A DNA stretch of 64,000 nucleotides, taken from positions 248,001 through 312,000 of the forward strand of contig NZ_JAKQZG010000001.1 in NCBI RefSeq assembly GCF_024359545.1, given 5' to 3'. A program made the position numbers and the translations under genes. The DNA is from Jiella marina (GTDB lineage Bacteria; Pseudomonadota; Alphaproteobacteria; Rhizobiales; Rhizobiaceae). The notes beneath the pieces are model-generated. The model worked only from the letters and a program-made list of their open reading frames with translations. It searched no databases and was not told where the DNA came from. The number at the start of each line of letters is the position of its first letter. Positions within the stretch are counted from its first letter, which is position 1. Shown here piece after piece: positions 61,450 to 64,000 of the stretch.

Positions 61450-63000
61450 ATGGCCGAGAAGCGCTCGACCCCGAAAATCGAAGTCCGCAACGCCAAGACC
61501 AGCGACGTGCAGGAGATCATCGCCCTCTCTGCGAAGGTCTTCAAGGACGAGGCCCCCTATACGCGGGGCATGATCATGGGGCAGCTTTCGGCCTTCCCGG
61601 AGGGCCAGTTCGTCGTCGTCTACGAAGACGAGATCGTCGGTTATGCCGCGACGATGATCCTGCCGGAAGACAAGGTGATGCGCCAGCATAGCTGGGCGGA
61701 AGTGACTGGCGGCGGCTATGCGGCCATGCATGACCGCCGCGGCGACTGGCTTTACGGCATCGAGATCTGCGTCGATCCCGACCGCCGGCGCCTCAGGATC
61801 GGAAAGCGGCTCTACGACGCGCGCCGGCGCCTTTGTCAGGATCTCGACCTGAAAGGGATCGCCTTCGGCGGCCGCCTGCCCGGCTTCAAGCGCAATGCGC
61901 GCAAGTTCGGCTCCCCCGAGGCCTATATCGAGGCCGTTCAGAAGAACGAGGTCACCGACCCGGTCGCCACCTTCCACCTGAAATCAGGCTTTGAGCCGGC
62001 CTTCCTGCTCAAGAACTACTATCCGCTCGACACGGCCTCTGGCGGCCATGGCGTGATGATGATCTGGCGCAATCCGTATTTCGATCCGGTGCGAGAGAAA
62101 CAGCCGGTCAATCGATCCAATCCCGACATGGTCCGTGTCGTCACCGTCCAGATGGAAGCCAAGCGCATCGCAAAGCCTGACGACTTCTATCATGGCGTCG
62201 AATATTTCGTGGAAGTCGCCTCGGAATATGACGCCGACTTCGTCGTCTTTCCGGAGCTCTTCACCCTGATGCTCCTCTCCTGCGAGCCCGAGGAACTCAA
62301 GCCCGACGCGGCGATCCGGCGGCTGACCGAACACACGCCGGAATTCGTCGAGCGCATGACCCAGATGGCGATCCGCCGCAACATCAACATCATCGGCGGC
62401 AGCCACGCCACAGAGACGGACGATGGCGACATTCAGAATGTCGGCTATGCCTTCCTCCGCGACGGCTCGGTCCATGCGCGCGAGAAGATCCATCCGACGC
62501 CGAACGAACGCACCTACTGGCAGATCAAGGGCGGCGACCCGATCGACGTGATCGAGACCGACTGCGGCCCGATCGGCATCATGATCTGCTACGATTCCGA
62601 ATTTCCCGAGATCGGCCGCCGGCTGGCTGATCAGGGCGCGCGCATCCTGTTCGTGCCCTTCAACACCGATACGCGCCACGGCTATCTGCGCGTACGCTAT
62701 TGCTGCCAGGCCCGCGCCATCGAGAATCAGTGCTATGTCGTGACCTCAGGCATGACCGGCAATCTCGGCAATGTCGACAATCTCGACATCGAATACGCCC
62801 AGTCCGGCATCTTCACCCCGTGCGACTTCCCCTTCGCCCGCGACGGCATCGCCGCAGAAACGTCGGAGAATGTCGAGATGGTCACGGTCGCCGACCTCAA
62901 CCTGTCGACACTGGCCTGGGCGCGCTATGAAGGCTCCGTCCGCAACTTCCGGGATCGGCGACTGGATCTTTATCGCACGCGTTGGTCGGATGGGGGGTGA
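61450..63000 (+). CDS. GNAT acetyltransferase fused to carbon-nitrogen hydrolase
   Basis: A 516-residue fusion. Residues about 10-215 are a GNAT acyltransferase (IEICVDPDRRRLRIGKRLYDA provides the acetyl-CoA loop). Residues about 225-505 are a nitrilase-superfamily amidohydrolase with the triad E269 (FPELF), K346 (REKIHP) and C380 (MICYDSEF). Such fusions are known and found in several bacteria, without a defined substrate; joint acyl transfer and amide hydrolysis is plausible. Start ATG 61450 by fit; the frame opens further upstream inside the FNT gene. Ends at 63000 just before the A/T-rich right end. Confidence 0.93.
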   Translation: MAEKRSTPKIEVRNAKTSDVQEIIALSAKVFKDEAPYTRGMIMGQLSAFPEGQFVVVYEDEIVGYAATMILPEDKVMRQHSWAEVTGGGYAAMHDRRGDWLYGIEICVDPDRRRLRIGKRLYDARRRLCQDLDLKGIAFGGRLPGFKRNARKFGSPEAYIEAVQKNEVTDPVATFHLKSGFEPAFLLKNYYPLDTASGGHGVMMIWRNPYFDPVREKQPVNRSNPDMVRVVTVQMEAKRIAKPDDFYHGVEYFVEVASEYDADFVVFPELFTLMLLSCEPEELKPDAAIRRLTEHTPEFVERMTQMAIRRNINIIGGSHATETDDGDIQNVGYAFLRDGSVHAREKIHPTPNERTYWQIKGGDPIDVIETDCGPIGIMICYDSEFPEIGRRLADQGARILFVPFNTDTRHGYLRVRYCCQARAIENQCYVVTSGMTGNLGNVDNLDIEYAQSGIFTPCDFPFARDGIAAETSENVEMVTVADLNLSTLAWARYEGSVRNFRDRRLDLYRTRWSDGG

Positions 63001-63059
63001 TGCCAAGAAGGGATCGGCCAAACAACGCACCGACGGATGAGTCGCAGGAAGGTTGAATC

Positions 63060-63587
63060 GTGCACTACTCACAAGTCGCACAGAGATACATCCAACAGTA
63101 CGCCTGCTTGCATGAAGAAAAGAAGGCCTACGGGACAAGTTCCGAGCAGCAGCTTGGATATATCCAGAGAACGGTCTGCGGCTTCAATGATATAGACACG
63201 ATACTGGATTACGGCTGCGGCAGATCGCGGCTTGTGGACTGGCTGGCGAAGCTCCACGACGCCACTCCGTTCCGCTTCGACCCGGCAATTACAGAATTTG
63301 CTGCTCGTCCCAATCGTCGATTCGATCTGGTGCTCAATACGGATGTCCTCGAACATATTCCAGAAACCGACATCAGCGCCGTCTTGGCGGATATCTCACA
63401 CTTCTCCCCGCGGGCGTTCGTCAACATTTCCATTGTCGAGGCAGTTCAAATCTTGCCAAACGGAGAAAATGCTCATTGCACCGTGCGCCCGAAGGAGTGG
63501 TGGAGCAAAGAACTACTAAAACACTATTCAAAGATCAGGGAAGTCAAGAGCTACCGCCCCACGACGGTCTCCGTTGTGACATGGTAA
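63060..63587 (+). CDS. SAM-dependent methyltransferase-like protein
   Basis: A 175-residue protein with methyltransferase motif I as DYGCG (residues 50-54) and a later LVLNTDVLEHIPE stretch typical of class I enzymes. It starts with GTG at 63060 behind GGAAGG. It is shorter than a normal class I methyltransferase (about 200-240), and ends soon after motif III, so it may be a small clade or trimmed. Codon use (AAA, AAT, TTA, ATA, AGA) is unlike that of the upstream core genes, a sign of transfer. The next gene overlaps its last 7 bases. Target unknown; sugar or lipid head group is a guess from the neighbour. Confidence 0.8.
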   Translation: MHYSQVAQRYIQQYACLHEEKKAYGTSSEQQLGYIQRTVCGFNDIDTILDYGCGRSRLVDWLAKLHDATPFRFDPAITEFAARPNRRFDLVLNTDVLEHIPETDISAVLADISHFSPRAFVNISIVEAVQILPNGENAHCTVRPKEWWSKELLKHYSKIREVKSYRPTTVSVVTW

Positions 63588-64000
63588 TAGCCGGTGGTCG
63601 AGAGTTGGCCGAATTAAGTGATCTGGTGCGAAACAAGTCTGTAGCACTGATTGGAAATTCGGCGTCCTATCGTGAATTTCCCGAAAATTTAGAAAGACAC
63701 GAAATCATTGTTCGGATAAACCGTGGCGCGGAACATATGATTCACGCCGGTTTTTCAGATCTGCGCACCGACATACTAGTATCGGGTATCCTCGATCCGA
63801 CCTGCTGCAATCGTCGCAGAATGTTGCCTGGATGTCACCGAAGGGGCGAGACGAAATCCCGTCGGAAATCGCGAAGACTCTGTTTTTTTATCCAACCGAC
63901 TCTTGGGAGCGTTTGAGAGCAGAAATTGGATCGCGACCCTCAACCGGCTGCATGGGAATCGATCTCTTCTCCAATCTAGTGGCCGACGGTGCGCTTTGGC
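63581..64000 (+). pseudogene. Sialyltransferase-like (GT29-type) gene with frameshift, cut by right edge
   Basis: ATG at 63581 overlaps the previous stop. The first 75 residues read like a nucleotide-sugar glycosyltransferase of the GT29 type (VALIGNSASYREFPENLERHE, then IIVRINRG). In this frame it loses sense near base 63800 and stops at 63916. A shift of one base near 63795-63805 recovers a sensible continuation (DLLQSSQNVAWMSPKGRDE, then a PSTGCMG segment) open to the window end. One missing G in the CCGAC at about 63798 would explain it. It is either a real pseudogene or a sequencing error. Reduced G+C matches the methyltransferase gene. Confidence 0.7.

Overview
The window is a high-GC bacterial chromosome segment, most likely from an alphaproteobacterium of the order Hyphomicrobiales (Rhizobiales). 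The main reason is gene order and gene form: dusB-ntrB-ntrC-ntrY-ntrX-trkA-hfq-hflX in one run, a pyruvate dehydrogenase operon whose E1 beta carries its own lipoyl domain, a fused ispDF, glnB-glnA, and sdhE-mfd divergent from recG. I could not settle the genus from sequence alone. I saw no rRNA, tRNA, CRISPR array or insertion sequence.

Layout. 1-10.8 kb: the end of a very long coiled-coil protein, a lone YejA-type solute-binding protein, a Na/Ca exchanger, a soluble PAS chemotaxis receptor, an NAD-dependent epimerase, a potassium-channel-like protein with an odd filter, and a small unknown gene. 10.8-16.8 kb: DNA repair block mfd/sdhE and recG. 16.9-23 kb: glutaminase, a DUF502 membrane protein, glmS and glmU (UDP-GlcNAc synthesis), and ccdA. 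23.3-28.6 kb: uvrA, a DUF72 protein and nnr. 28.8-30.8 kb: glnB-glnA behind a recognisable sigma-54 promoter. 31-37.4 kb: parE, a small secreted protein, an RhlE-like RNA helicase, hflX and hfq. 37.5-46.4 kb: trkA and the nitrogen two-component operon. 46.5-50 kb: ispDF, a CinA-type amidohydrolase, and an apparently inserted gene joining a ClpP-like serine-protease domain to Sel1 repeats. 50.2-60.1 kb: a RatA/Coq10-like protein, lipA, a GlsB/YeaQ membrane protein, lpd, an SGNH esterase, pdhC, a Uma2-family nuclease, an AHSA1 protein, pdhB, pdhA and ftsB. 60.3-63 kb: an FNT transporter and a GNAT-nitrilase fusion. 63-64 kb: an A/T-richer segment with a methyltransferase and a frameshifted sialyltransferase-like gene, probably the edge of a glycan island.

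How the genes connect. Nitrogen: PII (glnB) and glutamine synthetase lie 17-12 kb from ntrBC, and the sigma-54 promoter in front of glnB is a plausible NtrC target. Energy: E1, E2, E3 of pyruvate dehydrogenase sit together with lipA, which makes their lipoyl cofactor. Repair: mfd, recG and uvrA are all present but in separate transcription units. Most of the window is ordinary core genome. The parts that deserve attention are the protease-Sel1 gene and its flanking 12-bp inverted motif, the passengers inside the pdh operon, the non-canonical channel filter, the NtrX protein lacking its sigma-54 contact loop, and the broken glycosyltransferase at the right edge.
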